Positions 18,563 to 27,299 are shown, counted from the stretch's first letter. The stretch is 41,690 nucleotides of DNA from Prolixibacteraceae bacterium (GCA_017998095.1 JAGODU010000019.1:1-41690), one strand, 5' to 3'. The notes: generated by a model from the sequence alone, not told the origin. Translations and numbers: made by a program.

Positions 18563-19765
18563 TTATGATTTAAAAGGTAAATAATATACAAACGAAGTAC
18601 CCTCCCCTACTTTACTATACACTTCAATTTTTCCATTATGAGCTTCTACAATTTTCTTAACAATAGCAAGACCTAAACCAATAGATTTCTCATTGGCTGT
18701 TGCCTTAACTGAAGTAATCTTAAAAGGCTTAAATATTTCCGGCAGTTCATCTTCAGGAATACCCTGACCTTGATCTGTGACTTTAGTAATTATTTCATCA
18801 TCTTTTAATTCAATGTCGATGAATATTTTAGTTCCCGGCATTGAATATTTAATTGAATTACTAACTAAGTTGCTTATCACCTGCTGAATTTTATTAACGT
18901 CGAAAGTAATTAGAATATCACTTACCGGACAATTAATAATGATTTCCTGAGATTTCTTTTCAGCCATTATTCTTTCCTGAACTAAAGCATCTTTTACAAA
19001 AGACACATAATTCTGCTTAGAAAGCTTTAAATCAAACACACCTGATTCAATTTTGGAAACGTTTAAGAAATTATCAATAAGATCAAGAGAGAAGTTGCAT
19101 CTTTCATTAATAATCCCAAGATATTTAAGCTGAGTTTCTTCCGGTGTTTCGTGGTAATCATCAATCAGAAGAGCGGAGAAAGATTGCGCAGTGCCAATAG
19201 GGCTTCTGAGATCATGGGTAACCATTCCAATGTATTTGTTCTTCTCTATGTTCAATTCAGAAAGTTTGGTATTAACCTCTTCAAGTTCCTTCGTCCTTTC
19301 TTTGACTTTATTTTCAAGGTTTTTATTAGCTTCCTTAAGACTAATCATCAATTCCTGGTTCTTAGTAATCAGATCTGATTTATCAAAAGCTTCCTTAATA
19401 ACATTTTCAAGTTCATATGGATCCCAGGGTTTTGTAATATATCTGAATACCTGACCTTTATTAATAGCATCTTTAACAGCTTCTATATCAGAATAACCGG
19501 TTAAAATAAGTTTTACTGCATCCGGGTATTTGACTCGTATTTTTGAAAAGAATTCAACTCCGGTAATGCCGGGCATCCTTTGATCAGAAACTATCACTTG
19601 AATATTTTCATTGTCCATTATTTTCAATCCCTCTTCGGCATTAGTAGTAGAAAAAATATTATAATCCCTTCTGAAAAGTCTTGTAAGTGACTTTATCACT
19701 TCAGGTTCATCATCAATGATTAATAAGTTATGGAGTTTCTCTTTCTTTATTTCAGTTGTTTCCAT
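18563..19765 (-). CDS. Receiver-histidine kinase (response regulator fused upstream of HisKA/HATPase)
   Basis: 400 aa from the ATG at 19765, one base after the stop of the upstream kinase; an ATG at 19804 would overlap it by 38 bases and is less likely. The receiver domain (about 12-130) has the acidic pair DDE at 18-20, phospho-acceptor Asp61 (VSDQRMPG), Thr89 and Lys112 (YITKPW). A coiled coil follows (135-175), then HisKA with His184 (VTHDLRSPIG), then HATPase_c with NLVSNSIKYS, DQGQGIPEDE and GLGLAIVKKI. The architecture REC-HisKA-HATPase suggests it is phosphorylated by the preceding kinase and then passes the signal on. No DNA-binding output is present, so the final target is elsewhere. 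Last gene of the 22972-18563 cluster. Confidence 0.93.
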   Translation of the reverse strand: METTEIKKEKLHNLLIIDDEPEVIKSLTRLFRRDYNIFSTTNAEEGLKIMDNENIQVIVSDQRMPGITGVEFFSKIRVKYPDAVKLILTGYSDIEAVKDAINKGQVFRYITKPWDPYELENVIKEAFDKSDLITKNQELMISLKEANKNLENKVKERTKELEEVNTKLSELNIEKNKYIGMVTHDLRSPIGTAQSFSALLIDDYHETPEETQLKYLGIINERCNFSLDLIDNFLNVSKIESGVFDLKLSKQNYVSFVKDALVQERIMAEKKSQEIIINCPVSDILITFDVNKIQQVISNLVSNSIKYSMPGTKIFIDIELKDDEIITKVTDQGQGIPEDELPEIFKPFKITSVKATANEKSIGLGLAIVKKIVEAHNGKIEVYSKVGEGTSFVYYLPFKS

Positions 19766-19766
19766 A

Positions 19767-21014
19767 TTATTTTTTTGGTATTGAAATTTTAAATAAAGTT
19801 CCATTTTCAGCCTTTGATTCTACATAAATGGAACCTTTATGCAAATCAGTGATAATCTTGTAAGTAATACTTAATCCTAATCCTGTTCCACTTCCTACAG
19901 GTTTAGTAGTGAAGAAAGGATCGAAAATTTTATCTATAATATTTTCAGGAATTCCACAACCATTGTCTTTAACTTCAATAACAAGATTTTCATTTTCATC
20001 TTTTACAATCAAATCAACTTGCCCTCCTGAGCCAACAGCCTGAATAGCATTTATAAGCACATTCATCAACGCTTGATTCAATTGTCCGGGATAACATTCC
20101 ATAACAATAGAATCGGGGCAAATAAAGCTGAAATTTATGTTTTTACTGTTTATTTCAGGCATAAGGATTGAGATAGTTGATCGAATATTACTAATAATTT
20201 CAACCTGTTTAATTTCTGCTTCATCAAGCCGGGAAAATCGTCTTAAATCTTCAACTATATTTTTAACCCTTTCAATTCCCATTTTTGATTCATCAACGAT
20301 GTCTGAAATATCATCAATAAGAAAATCAATATCGTTTGCCCTCTTCATTTCAAATATAGAATCTGCTAATGTAGAAGAGGTATTGTCGTTGATGAGTTTA
20401 TCAACATCACTCAAGTATGAAAAGATCTCTTCAGTGTTTTTTTTCAAAGAGAATAAATTGCTGTAAACAAACGAAATAGGATTATTTATTTCATGGGCTA
20501 TTCCTGCTACAAGTTTACCAAGAGCATTCATCTTTTCTGATTGGACAAGCATTTGCTGAGTCTCCTGGAGCTTTCTCATTGTAACTTCCAGTTCGGACTT
20601 TTCCTGCATCAGCTGACGTTGAAGGTTGGTAACCTTTTGATTAAGGAAATGCATAACTTTATTTTGTTCAAGCAATCCGGCAACGTTTATTCCGCCAATC
20701 ATTAAAAGATTATCATTCTTTTTAAAGATTTTAGTTTCAATAGAAGTGTTTACATTATTCATTTCCCCAATAGTCAGTAGCCCTGAATAAACTTCACCAT
20801 TAATCTCTTTTCGTGAAGCTATTTCTTCAAAAGTTGGGTGAAGCAAACTGTTTTTATTAAAGTCATGGTGAATAGAATTCATAGCAGTGTTTGAAAACAA
20901 TAAATCCCCTTTCATCGAAAACAAGGCAATCCCCAAAGAGTTATTGTCAATAAATGTGGATTTCAATTCATTTTCCCAATCGGAAAGTAAGACAGATACA
21001 TCAGAACTTTGCAT
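19767..21014 (-). CDS. PAS-like sensor histidine kinase of the heme-oxygenase/B12 cluster
   Basis: 415 aa, soluble, no membrane segment. The N-terminal 15-110 region looks like a PAS fold ([24 protein letters not shown]). A coiled coil follows (115-165), then a HisKA-type dimerisation motif with His174 ([13 protein letters not shown]) and HATPase_c with [41 protein letters not shown]. This HEINNP type is common among kinases controlled by a separate sensor protein. It starts 11 bases after the B12-binding gene and ends one base before the receiver-kinase gene, so the three are almost certainly one transcript. It is the likely recipient of the signal from the tetrapyrrole-binding proteins (inference). 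Confidence 0.92.
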   Translation of the reverse strand: MQSSDVSVLLSDWENELKSTFIDNNSLGIALFSMKGDLLFSNTAMNSIHHDFNKNSLLHPTFEEIASRKEINGEVYSGLLTIGEMNNVNTSIETKIFKKNDNLLMIGGINVAGLLEQNKVMHFLNQKVTNLQRQLMQEKSELEVTMRKLQETQQMLVQSEKMNALGKLVAGIAHEINNPISFVYSNLFSLKKNTEEIFSYLSDVDKLINDNTSSTLADSIFEMKRANDIDFLIDDISDIVDESKMGIERVKNIVEDLRRFSRLDEAEIKQVEIISNIRSTISILMPEINSKNINFSFICPDSIVMECYPGQLNQALMNVLINAIQAVGSGGQVDLIVKDENENLVIEVKDNGCGIPENIIDKIFDPFFTTKPVGSGTGLGLSITYKIITDLHKGSIYVESKAENGTLFKISIPKK

Positions 21015-21025
21015 TTACAATCCCA

Positions 21026-21673
21026 TTAAATATTGTTATTTAAAAATTCATCCAATTCTTTTAAATCAGATTTATAAATCAATTTTTCATATTTGGAAAT
21101 TACATCTAATCCTCCATGTAAAAAAGCCTGTCCACCAACGAGAATATATAAATCTGGGAATGTTGCCCTAATCTTCGCAAGCATGCTATCAAGAACAGGC
21201 AAATTGAATGGTACGCTTAATGAAATAGCAAGAATATCAGGATTTTCATTTTTGACAGTATCAATAATTAAAGAGGTTGAAGTGTTTGCTCCAAGGAATG
21301 TCACTTTCCATCCATTCATTTCAAAGACATCACTAACCATTTTAATACCTATCTGATGGAATTCATTTTCAGTACAGCTTATTACAGCCTTCTTGTTTTT
21401 TTTATCCTTCGTAACCACCTTAAAATACACTTCACTTAAGATAGTTTCAACAATAGCAGATGCCATGTGTTCAGTGGCAATTGTAATTTTGCTTTGCTCC
21501 CACATTTCACCTACCCCATAGAGCGATTTTTTAAGAATCTCATCATAGAGAAATCTTATTTCTCCTTCATTTTTAATAATTTCTCTTACAATGTCCAGAC
21601 ATTTCTCATAATCCCCTGATATAAGGTAATTTTGAAATTCAGTTAAATCATATTTTTTATAATTTTCTTCCAT
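21026..21673 (-). CDS. Stand-alone cobalamin-binding protein, CarH/LitR light-sensor type, without HTH
   Basis: 215 aa from the ATG at 21673, preceded by GGAGG; an in-frame ATG at 21715 would run into the upstream gene. Residues 10-90 form the helical B12-cap domain with W58-x9-E68-H69 (MWEQSKITIATEHMAS), the spacing that holds adenosylcobalamin in CarH. Residues 93-215 form the Rossmann-like B12 domain with E104-F-H106-x-x-G109, where H106 is the expected lower axial ligand, then LGANTS and VGGQAF. CarH/LitR regulators have an N-terminal MerR-type HTH; here there is none, and only a short N-terminal extension. The family also includes B12 domains of methyltransferases, but no methyltransferase is nearby. 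With kinases directly downstream, a light- or B12-dependent sensor is the best reading. Confidence 0.85.
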   Translation of the reverse strand: MEENYKKYDLTEFQNYLISGDYEKCLDIVREIIKNEGEIRFLYDEILKKSLYGVGEMWEQSKITIATEHMASAIVETILSEVYFKVVTKDKKNKKAVISCTENEFHQIGIKMVSDVFEMNGWKVTFLGANTSTSLIIDTVKNENPDILAISLSVPFNLPVLDSMLAKIRATFPDLYILVGGQAFLHGGLDVISKYEKLIYKSDLKELDEFLNNNI

Positions 21674-21674
21674 T

Positions 21675-21900
21675 TCATTTCCCCTCCATATTAATTTTAG
21701 ATTCCAACATTGCATAAGTATCTGTGGCAGCTTTTATCCATCCCTCGTCAAATAAAGCAGGGTTAGTAATCCATTTTTTATATCCTTGCTCAGATTCCTC
21801 TGCTCCATTTTTTAAATCAGCAATAGAGCTGCAAATAAGTTTGCCTGTATTTTCAATTTTTTCAGAATTAGAACCATATTTATCAAGTAATGAATTAAAA
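21675..21900 (-). pseudogene. Displaced C-terminus of the heme-oxygenase-like protein (-1 frame)
   Basis: In the frame shifted by one base at the T4 run (A4 on the plus strand, 21897-21900), the reading continues FNSLLDKYGSNSEKIE... through GYKKWITNPALFDEGW to a TGA at 21677-21675, one base before the B12-protein ATG. This ending has normal coding character and gives a cluster-like gene junction, whereas the current frame ends in a low-complexity hydrophobic tail. One missing T in the run would explain it. The restored protein would be about 430 aa. It may be a real mutation or a homopolymer error in the sequence. Confidence 0.75.
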
Positions 21901-22972
21901 TATGATTGCTTTCACTAATCATATTATCTGAGAAAATTTTTAAAATGTTACCCCTAAGCTCATCAGAAGCTAGAAGTAAAGATTTGTACTTAGTTTCTTT
22001 TTCAGGGATAGCTTTAGCCAATTCCAAATAAAGGTATTTCAGCTGAGCCTCCATGGTTATGGTTGGCATTCCAATTTTAGCAAGGTAATTTGCGAGCCAT
22101 TTAACCTGTTTTACTGCAAGATCAACAGGAAGGTCGGATAAAGTTACCAGCCATGCAGAATCACTCACCGCAAATCTTCTACCTCTTTCCCCGTATCTTT
22201 TTTCATAAAAGGGAAACTCCTCCCAGCATTTTATTCCGGCAGAAATAGCACATTTAATTTCAACAGGATTTGTTGAAACAGGATAATTACCTGCTTCAGG
22301 ATTTAAGGCAGTTATATGATTTCCTAAATATTTCGAATCTACAGGATATAAAGATTCATATATTTTCATCAAATCATAAAATATTTCTTCGGCTCCTGAA
22401 GTAATATCATTTTTAGTATTTGGATCTAATAATTCAGAATTAAGGCTATCTGTGAAATTCTTCCAGAACTGTTTAAATTCAATATCAAATACTGAAAAGA
22501 ACGATAAGTAATCGCCATCTTCCAGGTTTAGTATTTTAGAAAAATGTTTTTTAAAAATAGATCCTCCATTCAGTGAACCATCAAGGGTATAAATAAAACC
22601 AATAAGTTTCCATGGTGATTTAATACTGTAAATCATTATTCTGTCAGCAATAGAAAGAGCATTGCTTACAGCAGGAATAATATCCATGACCTCAGAAGCT
22701 TTGATTTTTTCCAGATCTTTTAATAATAAAGGAAGCTTAGGAGTATAAGCGCTAAGAAAGTCCTCAAACTGATTTGCCTTAAACCTTTCAAGGTGATGTT
22801 CAAGGGTTCCATAGATAATTGCAAAAGCCCTCAGGTGTCCAACAAGACTTTCTTTTTGAACATTATCTTTTAAAAGGTTTTTTATGTAAGGAATTTCATG
22901 TGCTTTTTCATGAAGCTCCATAGTTTTTAATTTAATTAACTTATGCAAAGCAAACTGGTTTGAATTTTCCAT
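21812..22972 (-). CDS. Heme-oxygenase-like protein with long C-terminal domain (frameshifted near its end)
   Basis: The uninterrupted frame gives 386 aa from the ATG at 22972 (a GTG at 22981 is also in frame). Residues 8-205 resemble bacterial heme oxygenases of the BphO type: T17-x3-H21 (KTMELHEKAH) at the place of the proximal heme ligand, LRAFAIIYGTLEHHLE, and YTLDGSLNGGSIF (128-140), close to the YVLEGSxLGG motif. Residues 205-358 are a second, mostly helical domain I do not recognise (RRFAVSDSAWLVTLSD, WLANYLAKIGMP). The last 28 residues look random because the frame is lost near 21897-21900. It is the first gene of the cluster with the B12 protein and two kinases. It may degrade heme to a bilin or bind heme/bilin as a sensor; catalysis is unproven. 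Confidence 0.75.
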   Translation of the reverse strand: MENSNQFALHKLIKLKTMELHEKAHEIPYIKNLLKDNVQKESLVGHLRAFAIIYGTLEHHLERFKANQFEDFLSAYTPKLPLLLKDLEKIKASEVMDIIPAVSNALSIADRIMIYSIKSPWKLIGFIYTLDGSLNGGSIFKKHFSKILNLEDGDYLSFFSVFDIEFKQFWKNFTDSLNSELLDPNTKNDITSGAEEIFYDLMKIYESLYPVDSKYLGNHITALNPEAGNYPVSTNPVEIKCAISAGIKCWEEFPFYEKRYGERGRRFAVSDSAWLVTLSDLPVDLAVKQVKWLANYLAKIGMPTITMEAQLKYLYLELAKAIPEKETKYKSLLLASDELRGNILKIFSDNMISESNHILIHYLINMVLILKKLKIQANLFAALLLI

Positions 22973-23250
22973 AACTCTCACATTTTTAATTTACCTTAAA
23001 ACAATACTTCCATTAAATTAAAACAAAGTTCAATGGTAAACCATTAAAAAAAAGAGAACCTGATATAAGTAAATATACAAAATATTGATCTAAGTAGCAT
23101 TAAAAAGAATAATGGATGAGCTTTTTGTTGAATTTGAAATTGTAATTAATGGCTTAACCAGTAGTATAAATCTGAATCCCCATCAATATCGCTTGATATC
23201 CAATACTTGAGAAAGAGAAAAAAATTAGAAACAAAATACTTTAAAATGAA

Positions 23251-24360
23251 TCATCTTAAAATAATTTCTTCATGAATATCTTTCATTTCATGAAGGAGTA
23301 CAGTTTTGCCATAAATACCCTTTTCAATAATATCAAGATTTAATATTTTATACAAATCATAATCAGAAGTAGTAATTAAATAATGATTCTCGTCAAATCC
23401 CCAGACTCTAATCATATATCCCTTATATTCACCATAAGTTGTCACATAATAAAGGTCCTTATTATATTCTTTTATTTCATTTGAACTTAAAACAATATTG
23501 ACAACTCCTTCCTTAGTGAACATCAGAGGGTATAAATTATTATTTTCCTTACCATACAAGCCGTTTTTAAGCGGATTAATCCAAAGTATAGCCTTTTTAT
23601 CTTCGGGCTCAACAGTAATCCATTTATTTCCTTCAAACCTTGCTCTAAGAATTTCATTCCCCATTGGAGTAACTTCATAAATCTCACTTCCCTGATCAGG
23701 AATGTAATAATTATCGAAGCAATATTCAGGATAACCACCGTCGCCAAGAGTTGAAGATGTGAAACCCCCTCCTGTATTTGGCCATGAATGTGGATATGTT
23801 CCTCCCAGCTCATTACAAAATGGAATATAAAGATGATCTGTAAAACTGCTTGTAAACCTAATCACTGAATATCCGGCACCGTCGGCTAAAAATTTACTTC
23901 CTTTATAATCGAGACGTAAACCCCAAAAAATATCTTCCATTGTCGACAAATCTTTAATGTCGGCAGCTGATGAAACAAAACCACCTATTGTACCACCATA
24001 AACATTATTCATATAAGTAGCAACATCCTGAAGTGGAATTACCTTTTCAATTATTGTATTTTTATCGGGAACCATAACTGCATTTCTAAGTTCAAGAAGT
24101 TTGTTTTTTTCAATATCATTTAAGCTCCATGCAGAATCAGTACTTAGCGATACAAATTCAGAAAAAGATAATCCTGAATTTAAAAGCAGGCTGTTCCTAT
24201 GTTCTGAAAACCCGTTAAGTTTATTTATTTGAGACTTTGTGTAAACACCTGCAGGCCATTTTATATAATCATCTTCATTATCACAAGAACAAAAAAGGGT
24301 AAACGCTGCTACGATAACAGTGACGAGGTGGAAAATTGAATACAATACTCTGTTGTTCAT
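23251..24360 (-). CDS. Lipoprotein of unknown function
   Basis: 369 aa with a signal segment ending in LFCSC (Cys26), so a predicted lipoprotein. The first third is helical (AGVYTKSQINKLNGFSEHRNSLLL); the middle is Gly/aromatic-rich (GGTYPHSWPNTGGGFTSSTLGDGGYPEYCFDNYYIP) and the last third looks beta-rich. It stands alone between the heme-oxygenase/B12 cluster (268-base gap, no gene seen) and the divergent decarboxylase gene. I do not recognise the family. A surface or periplasmic location is likely; function cannot be stated. Confidence 0.8.
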   Translation of the reverse strand: MNNRVLYSIFHLVTVIVAAFTLFCSCDNEDDYIKWPAGVYTKSQINKLNGFSEHRNSLLLNSGLSFSEFVSLSTDSAWSLNDIEKNKLLELRNAVMVPDKNTIIEKVIPLQDVATYMNNVYGGTIGGFVSSAADIKDLSTMEDIFWGLRLDYKGSKFLADGAGYSVIRFTSSFTDHLYIPFCNELGGTYPHSWPNTGGGFTSSTLGDGGYPEYCFDNYYIPDQGSEIYEVTPMGNEILRARFEGNKWITVEPEDKKAILWINPLKNGLYGKENNNLYPLMFTKEGVVNIVLSSNEIKEYNKDLYYVTTYGEYKGYMIRVWGFDENHYLITTSDYDLYKILNLDIIEKGIYGKTVLLHEMKDIHEEIILR

Positions 24361-24490
24361 TTGATTGTAAAATTAAAATATTACATCGGAACTTACATAA
24401 TAATAAAAGGATTTTCAATAAATATTTTTAGAGTCACTTCAGAGTTTTTTATTTAATTTCATAAAAATGCATATATTAAACATACTCCAA

Positions 24491-24522
24491 CTTGTTATTT
24501 TTCAATCATTTTAATATATTTG
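24491..24522 (+). promoter_or_regulatory. Bacteroidota-type promoter for the decarboxylase operon
   Basis: TATATTTG (24515-24522) matches TAnnTTTG, with CTTG (24491-24494) 20 bases upstream in the -33 place. Transcription would start near 24529, about 20 bases before the ATG at 24550. This also argues against the in-frame TTG at 24520 as start codon, since it falls in the -7 box. Confidence 0.65.
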
Positions 24523-24549
24523 ACATACAACAACCTAAATAAAAAAACC

Positions 24550-26205
24550 ATGAATCACAACCTCACTGTTTCCGGATATCTTGTACAAAGATTACAAGAA
24601 ATTGGGATTAAACATCTCTTTGGAGTTCCCGGAGATTATGTACTTGATTTTCTTGACGAAGTGATTGCCAGTCCAATAAGATGGGTAGGTAATTGCAATG
24701 AGCTTAATGCAGGATATGCTGCCGACGGTTATGCCAGGATTATTGGAGCAGGTGCAGCAGTAGTGACATACGGAGTTGGTGGCCTTAGTATCATTAATGC
24801 AGTGGCCGGAGCTTTTGCTGAACAAGTACCATTGATAGTGATCAGCGGTGCACCTGCAACCCGAAGAAGAGAATCAGGAGCAATGGTTCATCATTTAATT
24901 TCTAACTATTATCTTCAGTTAGACATATATAAGAAAGTTACTATTGACTCGGCAATCTTAACAGATCCGAATACTGCTCCTGATGAAATAGACAGGGTTC
25001 TGCTTAACTGTATAACTAAAAAATTACCTGTATATCTTGAATTACCTGCAGACATTGCTGTATCACCATGCAGGGAACCGGGAATATTTAATAAAGAAAT
25101 GTCTTTAAAATCTAATCCTGACAGTTTAAGAGAATGCATAAATGAAATAGCGAACAGGTTTAATAATGCAAAGAATCCATTAATTCTTGCAGGCGTAGAA
25201 TTACAACGTTTCTGTTTAGGGAAGGAAACTTTGAATCTTGTTGAAACAACAGAAATTCCTTTCTCAACAATGCTTATCAGCAAATCAATTTTACCTGAGC
25301 TTCATCCTCAATTTGTTGGAATTTATCAGGGAGCATGGAGTAAAGATGCTGTACGTAAACAAGTTGAAGAATCAGATTGTCTTTTATCTTTGGGGGTATG
25401 GATTACTGACCTTGACACAGGAATGTTCAGTATAAATCTTGATAACAGAAATGTAATTTCAGCAGGAAGCGGAAATGTAAAAATAGGAAATCATTTTTAT
25501 CAGCAGATTCAATTGGCAGACTTAATCAAAGGGCTGACAACAGCAATAAAACCCAGGAGTTACATAACCTCACATCCTTCAGAAAGTATAAAGCCCAAGA
25601 AAGCTTTTACCCCTGAAAAATCGAAAACACTCACTGCTTCCAGGATGTATGAATGTATAAACTTCTACCTCAATGATCAGATAATTCTGCTTTCTGAACC
25701 CGGAGATTCATTTTGTGCTGCCCCTGAATTTAACATCGAAGAAGCAGATAATTTCATTGTTCAAAGCTATTACTGCTCAATAGGCTTTTGCACCCCTGCA
25801 TCATTGGGAGTATCACTGGCAAGTAATGGCAAACGTCCTTTTATCCTTACCGGAGACGGAGCGTTTCAAATGACTGCACAGGAAGTTTCAACTTTAATAA
25901 GAGAGAAGTGCCCGGCAATACTGTTTATAGTCAACAATGACGGCTATCTTATTGAAAGAGTATTACATCAGGATGGCATGTATAATGACATACAAATGTG
26001 GAATTACTCTCAGCTAGCTGAGTTGTTCGGAGGTGAAGGATTTGTTACCGGATTAAAGGTGACAAACGAAGAAGATATGAATAACGCTATGAAAGTTGCA
26101 ATAAATTCAGTTGACAAATTTGTTGTTATTGATGCGCATCTTGTAAACAGAGACTGCTCAGCAGGTCTTAAAAGACTAGGGGATGCTATTAAAAATTCAA
26201 AATGA
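24550..26205 (+). CDS. Pyruvate/indolepyruvate decarboxylase family enzyme (TPP-dependent)
   Basis: 551 aa. TPP-dependent 2-keto acid decarboxylase that would convert a 2-keto acid to the aldehyde and CO2. The full set of residues known for this subgroup is visible: GDY with Asp29, the TPP-activating E51 (NCNELNAGYAADGYAR), the H114-H115 pair (MVHHLIS), the Mg/TPP motif G435-D436-G437 to N462-N463, and E469 in NNDGYLIE. The HH pair and the GYxIE ending separate it from acetolactate synthase. Pyruvate, indolepyruvate or phenylpyruvate are all possible; I cannot choose. Such enzymes are uncommon in Bacteroidota. Its stop overlaps the start of an SDR gene by 4 bases, suggesting linked function. 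Confidence 0.92.
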   Translation: MNHNLTVSGYLVQRLQEIGIKHLFGVPGDYVLDFLDEVIASPIRWVGNCNELNAGYAADGYARIIGAGAAVVTYGVGGLSIINAVAGAFAEQVPLIVISGAPATRRRESGAMVHHLISNYYLQLDIYKKVTIDSAILTDPNTAPDEIDRVLLNCITKKLPVYLELPADIAVSPCREPGIFNKEMSLKSNPDSLRECINEIANRFNNAKNPLILAGVELQRFCLGKETLNLVETTEIPFSTMLISKSILPELHPQFVGIYQGAWSKDAVRKQVEESDCLLSLGVWITDLDTGMFSINLDNRNVISAGSGNVKIGNHFYQQIQLADLIKGLTTAIKPRSYITSHPSESIKPKKAFTPEKSKTLTASRMYECINFYLNDQIILLSEPGDSFCAAPEFNIEEADNFIVQSYYCSIGFCTPASLGVSLASNGKRPFILTGDGAFQMTAQEVSTLIREKCPAILFIVNNDGYLIERVLHQDGMYNDIQMWNYSQLAELFGGEGFVTGLKVTNEEDMNNAMKVAINSVDKFVVIDAHLVNRDCSAGLKRLGDAIKNSK

Positions 26206-27209
26206 AGCATAAACCGGAAAGAGTTTTCATTGCCGGGGGAACAGGATTTCTTGGCTATTATTCTGCACTGCAATTTTTAAAAAAAGGGTGCCTGGTGTCA
26301 TCTATAGCCTTGCCAAATGAAATAGAAACAGATTCGTGGTTTCCAAAAGAAATTGATTTGTCATTTGGTGATCTTTTTAAAATGTCTGAACAAGAAATTA
26401 CGGAATTAATAAAAGATAAAAATCCAGACACTTTTGTTTACTGTTTGGGACCCGACGACAGAATAACACCATCGTACCCTGCTTATGAGTTTTTTAGATT
26501 AAGATTAGTTGATTATTGTGTGAAAATTTGCAGGTCAGCAAAAAACGCAGGAATCAAAAGGTGCATTGTTCTCAATTCATACTTCGCTTATTTTGACAGA
26601 ATACAAAATGGCTTGTTATCTAAACGTCATCCTTATATCCGCAGTCGGATTGAACAAGCTTTAGCAGTGACAGAGTTAGGAGAAGAAGGAACATTTGATG
26701 TAATGATTCTGGAATTACCTTACATATTTGGATCAATGCCCGGCAGGCTGCCTATATGGAAAAGTGTTTTCATAGACAGATTTAAAAAATTACCTGCTAT
26801 ATTCTTTCCGGACGGCGGAACAGCTGCTATACATGTTACAGGAGTGGCTGAAGCTGTATTTGCTGCAGCATGTAATGGCGATAACGGGAAAAGATACCCC
26901 GTTAATTCAATCAATATTAAGTATAGAAAAATGATTGGTTATATGTTCTCATTTTCAGGCATAAAAAAGAAATTCATTAATTTACCCGGTTGGGCAGGAT
27001 ATATATCCGGCATTTTTGTTAATCTAAAATACAGAATCAAAGGGCTTCAAAGCGGATTGGAAATTTCTGATCTTATGCTTAATATTTTACCGAAGGACTT
27101 TTTCATTGATCCTGCTAAAACAATGAAAGAGCTTAATTATGAAGAGTTTGAATTTAATGGAGGAGATAACGTAATATCCGGAATAAGAGAAGCAATGGAT
27201 AAATGCTGA
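26202..27209 (+). CDS. NAD-dependent epimerase/dehydratase-family (extended SDR) protein
   Basis: 335 aa with an N-terminal Rossmann motif GGTGFLG (12-18), a CLGPDDRI loop after strand 4, SYFAY in the catalytic serine region (about 126-130), and a YxxxK-like site that reads Y145-I-R-S-R149, with Arg in place of Lys. Later motifs (ELPYIFG, AAIHVTGVAEAVFAA) are typical for extended SDRs. The Lys-to-Arg change could reduce or alter redox catalysis. ATGA overlap with the decarboxylase gene makes a two-gene operon; it might act on the aldehyde product or on the keto-acid precursor, but that is inference. Confidence 0.85.
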   Translation: MKHKPERVFIAGGTGFLGYYSALQFLKKGCLVSSIALPNEIETDSWFPKEIDLSFGDLFKMSEQEITELIKDKNPDTFVYCLGPDDRITPSYPAYEFFRLRLVDYCVKICRSAKNAGIKRCIVLNSYFAYFDRIQNGLLSKRHPYIRSRIEQALAVTELGEEGTFDVMILELPYIFGSMPGRLPIWKSVFIDRFKKLPAIFFPDGGTAAIHVTGVAEAVFAAACNGDNGKRYPVNSINIKYRKMIGYMFSFSGIKKKFINLPGWAGYISGIFVNLKYRIKGLQSGLEISDLMLNILPKDFFIDPAKTMKELNYEEFEFNGGDNVISGIREAMDKC

Positions 27210-27299
27210 ATAAAACAAAGAAAAAGTGAGGTTATGCATTACAATTTCGTAAATTTAATCTCCATGACCTAAATAATTAAATTTAACCGGTTCATACTT

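Noticed and set aside
18563..19804. Start at 19804 for the receiver-kinase.
   Set aside because: It would add 13 residues and overlap the upstream kinase by 38 bases. The ATG at 19765 lies one base after that gene's stop, as with the other junctions of the cluster.
21890..21905. Programmed -1 frameshifting in the heme-oxygenase-like gene.
   Set aside because: The site (CAT ATT TTA ATT in frame) is not a canonical slippery heptamer and no stimulatory hairpin was seen. A mutation or sequence error is simpler.
21724..21918. A plus-strand reading frame of 64 codons opposite the heme-oxygenase tail.
   Set aside because: It is the antisense shadow of the displaced C-terminus of the minus-strand gene and resembles nothing known.
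22973..23250. A cobalamin riboswitch upstream of the heme-oxygenase/B12 cluster.
   Set aside because: The 268-base gap is AT-rich, and I could find no B12-box-like conserved core.
24520..24549. TTG at 24520 as start of the decarboxylase.
   Set aside because: It falls in the likely -7 promoter box, and the ATG at 24550 gives the normal family N-terminus.
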